NCBI GenBank assembly: GCA_937870605.1
Contig: CALMZW010000022.1
Location: forward strand, 1 to 16,510
Source of the DNA: an uncultured Synergistaceae bacterium
GTDB lineage: Bacteria; Synergistota; Synergistia; Synergistales; Aminobacteriaceae
Length of the DNA: 16,510 bases
Direction of reading: 5' to 3'
The position numbers and the translations under genes are program-made. Every line of letters starts with the position of its first letter. Position 1 is the stretch's first letter. Shown piece after piece: positions 1 through 7,103 of the stretch. Below the pieces are notes generated by a model, which was not told where the DNA came from, did not search any database, and saw only the letters and a program-made list of their open reading frames with translations.

Positions 1-166
1 GCGCTTTCTGACGGGAATGCCGAGTCGATTCGAAGTGTCGGAGGAAAACGTCCGTGTCGAGGGTGTGTTCCTGGAAATCGACGACGAATCCGGACGCGCC
101 TGTGCGATCGAGCGTGTCCGTTTAGTCTCGGGCGAGCAGGCGGAGGACGCAGGAAAGAACGCCTGA
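1..166 (+). CDS. C-terminal fragment of an unidentified protein
   Basis: The second forward frame is open from the window edge to a TGA at 164-166 and gives 54 residues, beginning RFLTGMPSRFEV and ending EDAGKNA. The fragment looks like two or three amphipathic beta strands (VRVEGVFLEID, ACAIERVRLV) followed by a short acidic, Ala/Gly-rich tail, which suggests the end of a small soluble beta domain. A PilZ-like or other beta-barrel domain is possible, but I see no diagnostic motif and assign no function. The frame choice rests on this strand pattern and on the stop lying 22 bases before the convergent hypE stop. I see no clear terminator hairpin in that gap. The gene starts outside the window. 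Confidence 0.5.
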   Translation, partial: RFLTGMPSRFEVSEENVRVEGVFLEIDDESGRACAIERVRLVSGEQAEDAGKNA

Positions 167-188
167 CCGCTGAACCGCCGGCTCCGTA

Positions 189-1181
189 TCAGCAGATGCG
201 CGGAAGAATCTCCCCCACGGGCATATCCACGACGCGGTGTCCCCCGATATGTGTTCTCATTCCGACCAGACCCGGATGCCCTTCGGTGACGACGCCGATA
301 TCCGCGGCGCCGCTACAGGGAGCGAATTGCGCAAGGCGGGACAAGACCGTGTCCGCATCCTCCGCGGAGACGGCGACGATCATGCAGCCTTCGCAGGCGA
401 GGTAGAGCGGGTCGAACCCCAGAATATCGCAAACGGAGAGGACATCGGGATCCCGGGGCAGATCGTCCTCGCGGATTTCGATTCCGACGCCTGCGCCTTC
501 AGCCCATTCGCACAGGACGGTTCCCGTCCCGCCGCGCGTACAGTCCCTCATGCAGCGGAGTCCCCCGATGTCGAGAAGGGCCCTGGCGGGTTCCCAGAGG
601 GGAGCGCAATCGCTCGCGAGTCCCGGAACGTCGAGGTCGAAGCGCTGCGCGGCGATCGTCGCGCCGTGACGTCCGTACGAGCGCGAGAGAATGAGATGGT
701 CTCCGGGGCGAAGCGCGTGCATTCCGAGGTTTCGTGCGGTCTCCCGGCGGCCCGTCGCGCAGGTCGTGATGAACACTCCGTCGGCGGCCCCATGCGGAAC
801 CACCTTCGTGTCGCCGCAGGTCAGGGTTATTCCGAGCTCCTTGCAGACGAGTGCGGCGCTTCGCATATATCCGATGACTTCTTCCTCGGCGATCCCCTCT
901 TCGAGAATGAGCCCCATCGCGATCCATTCCGGCCGGACGCCCCGGACCGCAAGGTCGTTGACGCTCCCGCAGATCGAGAGCTTGCCGATGTCGCCGCCCG
1001 GAAAGACGCGCGGCGAGACCGTAAAGCCGTCGAGCGTCATGGCATATCCATCGGGAAGGTAGGCGCAGTCCTCGAATGCGGACGGCGTTTCCGGGGCGGG
1101 AAAGACCGACGTGATCCGCCGCACGAGATCGTTCGTCAGTCGTCCGCCGCTTCCGTGTCCCAGCGTCAGGAAATCTCCCAT
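189..1181 (-). CDS. hypE: Hydrogenase maturation protein HypE
   Basis: HypE dehydrates the carbamoyl group that HypF places on its C-terminal cysteine, giving the thiocyanate that supplies cyanide ligands to the iron of [NiFe] hydrogenases; it acts in the cytoplasm with HypF and HypC/HypD. The protein is about 330 residues, normal for the family. It has the N-terminal GHGSGG motif, the AIR-synthase-like core (GGDIGKLSICGSVNDLAVRG, CGDTKVV) and, decisively, the C-terminal PRIC ending with the acceptor cysteine as last residue. The ATG at 1181 is chosen because AAGGGAGG lies 9 bases upstream and the family starts here; the frame stays open further upstream but only as a shadow of hypD. The start overlaps the end of hypD by 16 bases, so translation is probably coupled. 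It is the last gene of the hypCDE operon. Confidence 0.96.
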   Translation of the reverse strand: MGDFLTLGHGSGGRLTNDLVRRITSVFPAPETPSAFEDCAYLPDGYAMTLDGFTVSPRVFPGGDIGKLSICGSVNDLAVRGVRPEWIAMGLILEEGIAEEEVIGYMRSAALVCKELGITLTCGDTKVVPHGAADGVFITTCATGRRETARNLGMHALRPGDHLILSRSYGRHGATIAAQRFDLDVPGLASDCAPLWEPARALLDIGGLRCMRDCTRGGTGTVLCEWAEGAGVGIEIREDDLPRDPDVLSVCDILGFDPLYLACEGCMIVAVSAEDADTVLSRLAQFAPCSGAADIGVVTEGHPGLVGMRTHIGGHRVVDMPVGEILPRIC

Positions 1182-2257
1182 GCTACAGTGCCTCCCTTGT
1201 AAAAACGGAAATACGCGCCGCAGGTTCCCTCGCTCGAAACCATGCACGGACCGACGGGCGCTGCGGGGGTGCAGGTTGTCCGGAAGAGCGGGCACTCGGG
1301 CGGAGTGATGCGTCCGCGCAGGACGTCGCCGCAGCGGCATCCGCGAGGCTCGGGCGGTTCTCCCGGTGAAACGCCGAAACGGAGTTCCGCGTCGAAATCC
1401 TTCAACGAAGGCGCAAGCCGCATTCCGGAAGAGGAAATCTTCCCGAGCCCCCGCCAGACGGAATCGCACGGGACGAAGGCCCGGTCCATGAGCTCGGTCG
1501 CTTTCCGGTTGCCCTCGCTTTTCACGGCGTCCGGATAGACGGAATGCAACGCTGTTTCTCCCCGGGCTCTCTGGATTGTGAGATCGAGAACGCCGAGAAG
1601 CATCGATTCGGCGGAAAAGCCCGCGATGACGCACGGACGCTCGTATTGCTCCGAAATGAATAGAAAAGGCGCGTGTCCGAGAATGACGCAGACATGCCCC
1701 GGCAAAATCAGCGCGTCGATTCCGAGCGCCGCGTCCTCCAGCAACGCGCGGACGGCCGGGGGGGTTCGCTTGTGGAGGCAGAGGATCGACAGATTCCGGA
1801 GCCCCCGTCCCGCAGCTTCCGAAAGCATCGCCGCCGTGGCCGGGGCGGTCGTTTCAAAGCCTGCGGCAAGAAAGACGACCTGTCTTCCGGGAGAGGCGAG
1901 GGCGATGTCCGGGGCTTCCATGGCGCTTGTGACGACGCGGACGTCACGTCCGCGGGCCCGCGCGTCCGCGAGAGAGCCGTTGGATCCCGGAACCCGGAGC
2001 ATATCGCCGTACGTCAGGACGATTGCGTCCGGAACGTCCGCCAGGGCGACGGCGCCGTCGATCTGGCCCTGGGATGTCACGCAGACGGGGCACCCGGGAC
2101 CGGAGATCAGGCGATACCCCTCGGGCAGAACCGATCGGACGCCCGATCGGAATGCGGAGACGGTGTGCGTTCCGCAGACTTCCATGATGTTGAGCGAACG
2201 GGGAGAGTACTCCCGAAGCGCCCGGATGATCGCTTCAGGAGCCGGAGGATGCGTCAC
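1166..2257 (-). CDS. hypD: Hydrogenase maturation protein HypD
   Basis: HypD is a [4Fe-4S] protein that, with HypC, forms the scaffold on which the Fe(CN)2CO unit of [NiFe] hydrogenase is built. The 363-residue product has the family motifs: MEVCGTHT (C28), GPGCPVCVT (C56, C59), GFETT, and the cysteine-rich C-terminal part (GCRCGDV, PPECPLF, TTCTP, GPCMVSSEGTCGAY) that holds the cluster. The start is GTG at 2257, overlapping the hypC stop in a GTGA arrangement. The C-terminus runs about ten residues past the usual end (RFYKGGTVAWEIS) and so enters the hypE ribosome site and start. Both junctions point to a single transcript with translational coupling. Confidence 0.96.
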   Translation of the reverse strand: MTHPPAPEAIIRALREYSPRSLNIMEVCGTHTVSAFRSGVRSVLPEGYRLISGPGCPVCVTSQGQIDGAVALADVPDAIVLTYGDMLRVPGSNGSLADARARGRDVRVVTSAMEAPDIALASPGRQVVFLAAGFETTAPATAAMLSEAAGRGLRNLSILCLHKRTPPAVRALLEDAALGIDALILPGHVCVILGHAPFLFISEQYERPCVIAGFSAESMLLGVLDLTIQRARGETALHSVYPDAVKSEGNRKATELMDRAFVPCDSVWRGLGKISSSGMRLAPSLKDFDAELRFGVSPGEPPEPRGCRCGDVLRGRITPPECPLFRTTCTPAAPVGPCMVSSEGTCGAYFRFYKGGTVAWEIS

Positions 2258-2490
2258 TGCGGGATTCCGGAAGATTTCGCGCGGATCTCGTCAAAGAGGC
2301 GGAGCAACTCTTCGGATTCGCGCTCCTCGAGGCGTTCGATCGCGAAACCGGCGTGTACCAGCACTACGTCGCCGACACGGGCGTTTTCGATCAGGTCGGT
2401 GCGAACTTCGGTTCTCGCGGATCCTGCCCGAGCCACGCAGAGGCGTTCTCCGACTATGGACTCGATCGTATGCGGAATGGCAAGGCACAT
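2254..2490 (-). CDS. hypC: Hydrogenase maturation chaperone HypC
   Basis: HypC is a small chaperone that binds iron with HypD and carries the Fe(CN)2CO unit to the large subunit of [NiFe] hydrogenase. The product has 78 residues, starting MCLAIP, with the essential cysteine at position 2, and contains the family's conserved VHAGFAI segment. There are two in-frame ATGs, at 2496 and 2490. I choose 2490 because the AAAAGAGGGGG ribosome site then lies at a normal distance (about 7 bases), while the ATG at 2496 would touch it, and because HypC function needs Cys directly after Met. It is the first gene of hypCDE, and its stop overlaps the hypD GTG start. A sigma70-like promoter lies just upstream. 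Confidence 0.95.
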   Translation of the reverse strand: MCLAIPHTIESIVGERLCVARAGSARTEVRTDLIENARVGDVVLVHAGFAIERLEERESEELLRLFDEIRAKSSGIPQ

Positions 2491-2511
2491 GGGCATTCCC
2501 CCTCTTTTCGT

Positions 2512-2539
2512 ATTGTACCCGTTCCCTCCGGAAAGACAA
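2512..2539 (-). promoter_or_regulatory. Candidate sigma70 promoter for hypCDE
   Basis: On the minus strand, TTGTCT (2534-2539) and TACAAT (2512-2517) are separated by 16 bases. The -35 box matches consensus at 4 of 6 positions and the -10 box at 5 of 6. The predicted start near 2505 leaves a leader of about 15 bases containing the hypC ribosome site. I see no clear FNR-type or sigma54-type (GG-N10-GC) element. Confidence 0.5.
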
Positions 2540-2640
2540 CTGAAGGTGGATTATTTTAGTCAAGTACATAAATGAAGAGACATGCCTTTCAATCTTCACG
2601 ATTCTTGAATCAGGAACTCCCGGAAAACTGCGAACAGATG

Positions 2641-2646
2641 TATAAT
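2641..2646 (+). promoter_or_regulatory. Candidate -10 element of the NSS transporter
   Basis: This is a perfect TATAAT about 95 bases upstream of the GTG start. No good -35 hexamer sits at 16-18 bases upstream (TCCCGG at 17). If it is used, it may need an activator; the palindrome GATTCTTGAATC at 2600-2611, roughly -41 to -53 from the expected start, is a possible binding site. This is inferred from position only. Confidence 0.4.
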
Positions 2647-2740
2647 CACTTCCGTCATACGAAACACCGTGCGAAAGGAGGGTAGAAAAAGTATTTCAAT
2701 TTATCGGTGAATTTATCAAGACTCAGGGAGGGATACCGCA

Positions 2741-4069
2741 GTGACCGAACAGAGAGAGCAATGGGGCAGCAAGCTCGGGTTTATCCTCGCGGCAGCAGGT
2801 TCTGCAGTAGGTCTTGGTAATATCTGGCGCTTTCCGTACATAACCGGACAAAACGGCGGCGCAGCGTTCGTCCTTATTTACGCCGCAATCGTGTTCATCA
2901 TCGGATTCTCCGTGATGCTCGCGGAGATGGCGATCGGCCGCAAGGCGCAGCTCAATGCGGTCGGTTCCTTCGAGAAACTCAAGGGCGGTTTCTGGCCGAT
3001 CGTCGGCTGGATGGGCGTCGCTGCCGGGTTTATTATCCTGTCCTTCTATTGCGTCATCGGCGGCTGGACGATCAAATACACGATCTTCTCCTTTACAGGC
3101 CTCATGGACGCTGCTGCGGCCGGCAAGGCAGGAGATATCTTCGGCGGATTCGTGACCAACACGACGCAGGTCGTCATCTACCAGGCGATCTTCATGCTCG
3201 CAACGATCTTCATCGTCGCGAAGGGAATCGGCGAGGGAATCGAACGCTACTGCAAGTTCCTGATGCCGGCGCTTTTCGTGATCCTCGTCGTTCTCATCGT
3301 CCGCTCCGTGACGCTTCCCGGCGCGGAAAAGGGGCTGGCGTTCTATCTGAAACCGGATTTCTCGAAACTTTCCGGCGGAAGCCTCGGCGCGGCGTTGGGG
3401 CAGGCGTTCTTCTCCCTGTCTCTCGGAATGGGATGCATGATCACCTACGGGAGCTATGTGGACCGGAAGACAGCTCTCCCAAGCTCCGCGATTCAGGTAT
3501 GTTTCATCGATACGATGGTCGCCTTCCTTGCCGGTCTCGTCATCTTCCCGGCGGTCTTCGCGTTCGGCGTCGATGCGGGCGCGGGCCCCGGCCTCACGTT
3601 CGTGACGCTTCCCGGTGTCTTCGCGAAGATGACCGGCGGAATGATCTGGTCGGCGCTGTTCTTCATCCTGCTCTTCATAGCGGCGCTCACATCCTCCATC
3701 TCGCTGCTTGAAGTCGTGTGCGCGTATTTCATCGATAAGGGATGGCCGCGCGCCAAAGCCGCATGGGTCCTCGGGATCGTCATCTTTGCGATCGGCGTGC
3801 CGTCCGCGATCTCCCTGACCGGCGGTCTGAAGGTCGCCGGCAAGGATTTCCTCGACGCCATGGACTTCATCTCGTCCAACGTCCTGCTGCCGCTCGGCGG
3901 CGTGTTCATTTCCCTGTTTGTCGGCTGGTTCTGGACCGCCGATGCGAGGAAGGAAGTTTCCAACAACGGCGAGTACTCCTTCGGGCTCATGGAGCCCTGG
4001 ATGTGGGTCTGCAAGGTCCTCGCTCCCGTCGCCATCCTGTACATCTTCATCACCGGTCTGAAGTGGTAG
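2741..4069 (+). CDS. Neurotransmitter:sodium symporter (NSS/SNF) family transporter
   Basis: This inner-membrane protein of 442 residues belongs to the LeuT/MhsT/TnaT-type family, which takes up amino acids or related compounds with sodium. Its N-terminal REQWGSKLGFILAAAGSAVGLGNIWRFPY region (given in two parts: REQWGSKLGF, then ILAAAGSAVGLGNIWRFPY) aligns with LeuT without gaps, keeping A22, V23 and N27 of the sodium sites. TM6 carries FFSLSLGMG, with serine at 225 where LeuT has T254 in the Na1 site, and TM8 carries ALTSSIS. About eleven hydrophobic segments fit the 11-TM bacterial subtype. The start is GTG at 2741, with AGGGAGGG eight bases upstream. It stands alone as a transcription unit with its own terminator. 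The substrate cannot be read from the sequence; a hydrophobic or aromatic amino acid is a reasonable guess. Confidence 0.95.
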   Translation: MTEQREQWGSKLGFILAAAGSAVGLGNIWRFPYITGQNGGAAFVLIYAAIVFIIGFSVMLAEMAIGRKAQLNAVGSFEKLKGGFWPIVGWMGVAAGFIILSFYCVIGGWTIKYTIFSFTGLMDAAAAGKAGDIFGGFVTNTTQVVIYQAIFMLATIFIVAKGIGEGIERYCKFLMPALFVILVVLIVRSVTLPGAEKGLAFYLKPDFSKLSGGSLGAALGQAFFSLSLGMGCMITYGSYVDRKTALPSSAIQVCFIDTMVAFLAGLVIFPAVFAFGVDAGAGPGLTFVTLPGVFAKMTGGMIWSALFFILLFIAALTSSISLLEVVCAYFIDKGWPRAKAAWVLGIVIFAIGVPSAISLTGGLKVAGKDFLDAMDFISSNVLLPLGGVFISLFVGWFWTADARKEVSNNGEYSFGLMEPWMWVCKVLAPVAILYIFITGLKW

Positions 4070-4113
4070 CCGGATAACACGAAACGCTGTCAAAACCGGT
4101 TTTCCGGAATACG

Positions 4114-4149
4114 AACGGGGCGCTCTTGCGGGAGCAGCCCCGTTTTCTT
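4114..4149 (+). terminator. Rho-independent terminator after the NSS transporter
   Basis: AACGGGGC-GCTC pairs with GAGC-(A)-GCCCCGTT across a six-base loop, with one bulged A, and is followed by TTTTCTT. It lies 45 bases after the transporter stop and separates it from the class V aminotransferase gene. Confidence 0.85.
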
Positions 4150-4251
4150 ATGGCCAGATCCGCCTCTTCCTTCGCTGAACAGGAACGGGACGAACGACGC
4201 GCGATGCCGTATGATCAGAATGAAGAAACGAAAACGAAGGGAGTCGATAGC

Positions 4252-5337
4252 GTGCGGACATATCCGGTTGGTCTCGTCCCGGGGCCCGTATCGGTCGAAA
4301 AACGACATCTCGACCGATACGCGGAGAACTTCGGGAGCGCGGATCTTGAGAAGGACTTTTTTGAACTCTATGAAGCGGTCGAGGCGCAGCTGAAGTCCTT
4401 CCTCCTGGCGCCGAATCAGAGCGTCGTCACCATGTCGGGAGAGGGCATGCTCGCCCTGTGGGCTTCGCTCAAGAGCGTCCTTCGGCCGGGAGATCGGGTT
4501 CTGTGCGTCGTGAACGGCCTTTTCAGCGAAGGATTCGCGGATATGGCGTCGTCGCTCGGGGCGGACGTACGAAGCGTTTGCGCGGCGTTCAACGATATTC
4601 CGGATTTTGAGAAGGTGCGCGAGGAAGCGCTTTCCTTCCGGCCGAGTCTGATTACGGCGGTTCATTGCGAAACGCCGAGCGGGACGATCACGCCGCTCGA
4701 ACCCTTGGGCAGGATCGCGCGCGAGACCGGAGCGCTGCTTGCAGTGGATTTCGTTTCGAGCGCCGGGGGCGTCGAACTGCGCGTCGACGACTGGGGAATC
4801 GACCTCGGGATGCTGGGGAGCCAGAAGGTGTTGGGAATCCTGCCGGATCTGGCGATGGTCAGCGTCAGCGAAAAGGCGTGGGAGAGGATCGAACGGAACG
4901 CCTACGCGGGGTACGATGCGCTGCTTCCGTGGAGGCGTTGCGTGGAACAGGGGCTCTTCCCCTATACGCACAACTGGCACTCGATGTCCGCGCTCCACGC
5001 GGCGCTCGACGATCTGCTTCGCGAAGGGATAAAGCAGGCCTGGAAGCGGCATTCGGAAACGGCGGCGTATTGCCGGAAGCGGCTTCGCGATATGGGGCTT
5101 TCTCTCTACCCGCGATCCGAGGAGATCAGTTCGCCGACGGTTACGGCGGCGCTCCTCCCCGAAGGATGGAGTTTCGGCAGACTCGACGAGGCGCTGCGGC
5201 AGAAAGGCGTCGTTGTGGGCGGGAATTACGGCCCTCTGGCGGGACGCGTCTTCCGGATCGGGCACATGGGAACGCAGGCGTCGCCGGAGTACGTCAAGCG
5301 CGGACTCGATATTCTCGAAGACGTTCTGAACGGGTAA
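4252..5337 (+). CDS. Class V aminotransferase (alanine-glyoxylate / serine-pyruvate type)
   Basis: This is a PLP-dependent fold-type I transaminase of 361 residues, the usual length for the alanine-glyoxylate/serine-glyoxylate group. Visible features are the N-terminal GLVPGPVSV segment, the phosphate/cofactor region MSGEGMLALW, TPSGTITPL, the cofactor aspartate in AVDFVSSAGG, the Schiff-base lysine K192 in GSQKVLG, and the C-terminal FRIGHMG that contains the substrate carboxylate arginine. The start is GTG at 4252, with AAGGGAG eight bases upstream. The frame is open back to 4126, but that would include the preceding terminator and poor-quality sequence. TATGAT at 4210-4215 is a possible -10 without a good -35. 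The gene ends at a hairpin shared with the convergent AKR gene. Exact amino donor and acceptor are not predictable. Confidence 0.9.
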   Translation: MRTYPVGLVPGPVSVEKRHLDRYAENFGSADLEKDFFELYEAVEAQLKSFLLAPNQSVVTMSGEGMLALWASLKSVLRPGDRVLCVVNGLFSEGFADMASSLGADVRSVCAAFNDIPDFEKVREEALSFRPSLITAVHCETPSGTITPLEPLGRIARETGALLAVDFVSSAGGVELRVDDWGIDLGMLGSQKVLGILPDLAMVSVSEKAWERIERNAYAGYDALLPWRRCVEQGLFPYTHNWHSMSALHAALDDLLREGIKQAWKRHSETAAYCRKRLRDMGLSLYPRSEEISSPTVTAALLPEGWSFGRLDEALRQKGVVVGGNYGPLAGRVFRIGHMGTQASPEYVKRGLDILEDVLNG

Positions 5338-5349
5338 GTCGGATCGAAA

Positions 5350-5391
5350 ACGGCGGAGCGCAACGGAGGATCCCGTTGTGCGCTCCGCCGT
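5350..5391. terminator. Bidirectional hairpin between convergent genes
   Basis: ACGGCGGAGCGCA pairs with TGCGCTCCGCCGT, and the inner ACGG/CCGT extends the stem past a two-base bulge. It is flanked by AAAA on the left and CGTTTC on the right, so it could end transcripts from the aminotransferase (stop 5337) and from the AKR gene (stop 5398). The U-tracts are short. Confidence 0.7.
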
Positions 5392-5397
5392 CGTTTC

Positions 5398-6429
5398 TCA
5401 GTCTGGGGCGACCTCCGAGCAGTGTCGCAGATAGAGTTCGTGGTTTTCCCGCAGCAGTCTCGGAATGGGAAGACTGTAGGGGCACCGTTTCGTGCAGATT
5501 CCGCACGAAACGCAGTCCGGAACGGCATCCATCACCGCTTTCGAGAATCCGGATGCGACCGCGGGGGACATGCGGTGTGCGAGCAGCGGATAGATCATCG
5601 CCTGCGCGATGCGAATCCCCCTGGGACAGGGCATGCAGTATTCGCACCTGCGGCAGAACTCCGTCCCGATTTCATCCTTGATCGCCCGCATGCGCCCGAG
5701 ATCCTCGCCGGTCGCGACCAGTCCATCCCGATAGAACGATGCGATTTCCTCCACGGAGGCCACGGAATCGCACCCGGGGATCGGAACGACGCCTTCGTGG
5801 GCGCGCAGGAACGCGAACGCGGTTCTCGCATCGCTTATGGCGCCTCCGGCGAACGGCTTCATGGCGAGAATGCCGAGTCCGAGCGAACGCGCGATCGGAT
5901 GCAGCTCCAGAGCGGCCTCGTCCTCGATGAAATTGAACGGGAACTGGATTGTTTCGAAGAATCCGGTCTTGATGAGCCGGATCGCCATCGGAATGCTGTG
6001 CGAGGTGATGCCGATGTGAAGGATCTTTCCCGCCTTCCGCGCCCCCTCCGCCGCTTCCATCGCGCCGCCCGGCCCCGTGATCGCCTGCCAGTCCGCTTCC
6101 TGGGACACCTGATGGAACTGAAAGAGGTCGATGCGATCGGTCCGGAGCATCTTGAGACTGCGTTCGATGTCATCGGCCGCCCCCTGCGCCGTACGCTTCA
6201 TGCTCTTCGTGGCGAGAACGATAGCATCCCGGATTCCCAGGAATGCATCGCCCATCTTCTCCTCGCTGTCGTGATAGACGTTCGCCGTGTCGAAGAAGGT
6301 TACGCCGAGGTCGTAGGCCCGCCGGAGTACGGATACGGCTTCTTCCGGGGAAAGCCGGATGATCGGAATGCCGCCGAAACCCAGTTCGGAGATTCGAAGT
6401 CCCGTCTTTCCCAGAACAACGGTTTTCAC
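5398..6429 (-). CDS. Aldo/keto reductase fused to a dicluster [4Fe-4S] ferredoxin domain
   Basis: This predicted cytoplasmic oxidoreductase has 343 residues. Residues 1 to about 235 form an aldo/keto reductase TIM barrel with the complete tetrad D47, Y52 (FFDTANVY), K75 (ATKS) and H106 (FQFHQV). Residues about 255-320 add two iron-sulfur motifs, C259-x2-C262-x2-C265-x2-C268-P and C306-x2-C309-x2-C312-x3-C316-P. This architecture is common in anaerobes; the physiological substrate is generally unknown and electrons may pass between NAD(P)H and ferredoxin. The start is GTG at 6429, with AAAGGTGG eight bases upstream; upstream in-frame GTGs at 6441 and 6438 overlap the ribosome site. It is the last gene of the minus-strand set that begins with the SMR-like gene, 54 bases after the nitroreductase stop. 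Confidence 0.92.
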   Translation of the reverse strand: MKTVVLGKTGLRISELGFGGIPIIRLSPEEAVSVLRRAYDLGVTFFDTANVYHDSEEKMGDAFLGIRDAIVLATKSMKRTAQGAADDIERSLKMLRTDRIDLFQFHQVSQEADWQAITGPGGAMEAAEGARKAGKILHIGITSHSIPMAIRLIKTGFFETIQFPFNFIEDEAALELHPIARSLGLGILAMKPFAGGAISDARTAFAFLRAHEGVVPIPGCDSVASVEEIASFYRDGLVATGEDLGRMRAIKDEIGTEFCRRCEYCMPCPRGIRIAQAMIYPLLAHRMSPAVASGFSKAVMDAVPDCVSCGICTKRCPYSLPIPRLLRENHELYLRHCSEVAPD

Positions 6430-6483
6430 GGAACGCACCACCTTTCGTTCAGACTGAAAGCAATACTATATCCGCGCGTCGCG

Positions 6484-7071
6484 TCAGCGCTTCGTACCGG
6501 GAGCGGCGTACCGGAAAACGCTGTTTTCTTTCCGCCTCGGCGCACCGGGCGTGAAGGTCGGGTCCGGGTAGCCGAGCGTAACGGAGTAGTACGGAACGCA
6601 CCCTTCTGGAATGCCGAGTTCGCGGACTTTCTCCCGGTTCGCGAAGAAAAAGGCCGTCAGGCCGATCCAGCAGCTCCCGACGCCCAACGATGTCGCCGCG
6701 AGCAGCATATTCTGTATCGCCGCGGAACAATCGACAATCGGCTTGAGGATGCTGTTCGCATCCTGCTTGCCGGAGACGACGATCACGGTCGGGGCATGGT
6801 AGAACACGTGAAATTTCTCGTTGTTCCCCATTTCGCGCACCCACTCGACGGGCGACTCTTTCATGTTCTTCTTCGTTTCTTCGTTGATCGCGTCGAGCGT
6901 CGCGGCGTCCTGGATGACGAGGAAACGCCACGGCTGATCGTTATGGCCGCTCGGGGCCCAGATCGCCGCGTCGAGAATTGCGTCGAGTTCGTTGCACGAG
7001 ATCTGTTCCGGAAGATACTTCCGGATGCTGCGTCTGTTTCTGATTGTCTCGATGACCTGATTCAACGGCAT
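6484..7071 (-). CDS. Nitroreductase-family FMN flavoprotein
   Basis: The 195-residue product matches the nitroreductase fold family, NAD(P)H-dependent FMN enzymes that reduce nitro compounds, quinones or other substrates. The FMN-contacting N-terminal IRNRRSIRKY, the APSGHNDQPWRF segment, the central helix DCSAAIQNMLLAA, the GSCWIG motif and the C-terminal VTLGYPD are all present. The start is ATG at 7071, with GGAGG six bases upstream; the longer open frame upstream is the shadow of mutY. It sits 32 bases after mutY and 54 bases before the AKR-ferredoxin gene on the same strand, so the three are probably cotranscribed. Substrate not predictable. Confidence 0.92.
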   Translation of the reverse strand: MPLNQVIETIRNRRSIRKYLPEQISCNELDAILDAAIWAPSGHNDQPWRFLVIQDAATLDAINEETKKNMKESPVEWVREMGNNEKFHVFYHAPTVIVVSGKQDANSILKPIVDCSAAIQNMLLAATSLGVGSCWIGLTAFFFANREKVRELGIPEGCVPYYSVTLGYPDPTFTPGAPRRKENSVFRYAAPGTKR

Positions 7072-7103
7072 CACCTTCCTCCGCGGAAATAGGAACGCGT
7101 GTA

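Larger units (their letters stand above)
2497..2740. other. AT-rich divergent intergenic region
   Basis: This spacer of about 244 bases between hypC (minus) and the NSS transporter (plus) is clearly richer in A/T than the flanking genes. It holds the candidate hyp promoter, a perfect TATAAT at 2641-2646 pointing toward the transporter, a 12-base palindrome GATTCTTGAATC at 2600-2611, and a transporter leader of about 88 bases. The leader contains two purine-rich SD-like stretches, AAAGGAGGG near 2674-2682 and AGGGAGGG just before the GTG start. Only the second is at a useful distance from a start codon. I see no gene in it. Confidence 0.6.

Noticed and set aside
237..1202. Long plus-strand open frame opposite hypE (321 codons)
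   Set aside because: It is a high-GC shadow of hypE; the product is Arg/Asp/Gly-rich without family motifs, while hypE is clearly real.
2638..2685. Short reading frame ATG TAT AAT ... GGA GGG TAG (15 codons) before the transporter, resembling a leader peptide
   Set aside because: Its ATG lies across the candidate -10 box, so it would not be in the transcript, it has no SD of its own, and the composition shows no attenuator-like codon run.
2723..4093. 456-codon minus-strand frame opposite the NSS transporter
   Set aside because: The product is an extremely charged Asp/Glu/Arg/His mixture, the usual antisense image of a membrane protein gene; the LeuT-like frame is certain.
6448..6458. TTCAGACTGAA small inverted repeat before the AKR gene as an operator
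   Set aside because: Five-base arms around one base are expected by chance, and no promoter is well placed beside it.
5422..7092. Long plus-strand open frame (556 codons) opposite the AKR and nitroreductase genes
   Set aside because: It spans two well-supported genes on the other strand, has no recognisable domain, and its composition is that of antisense high-GC sequence.
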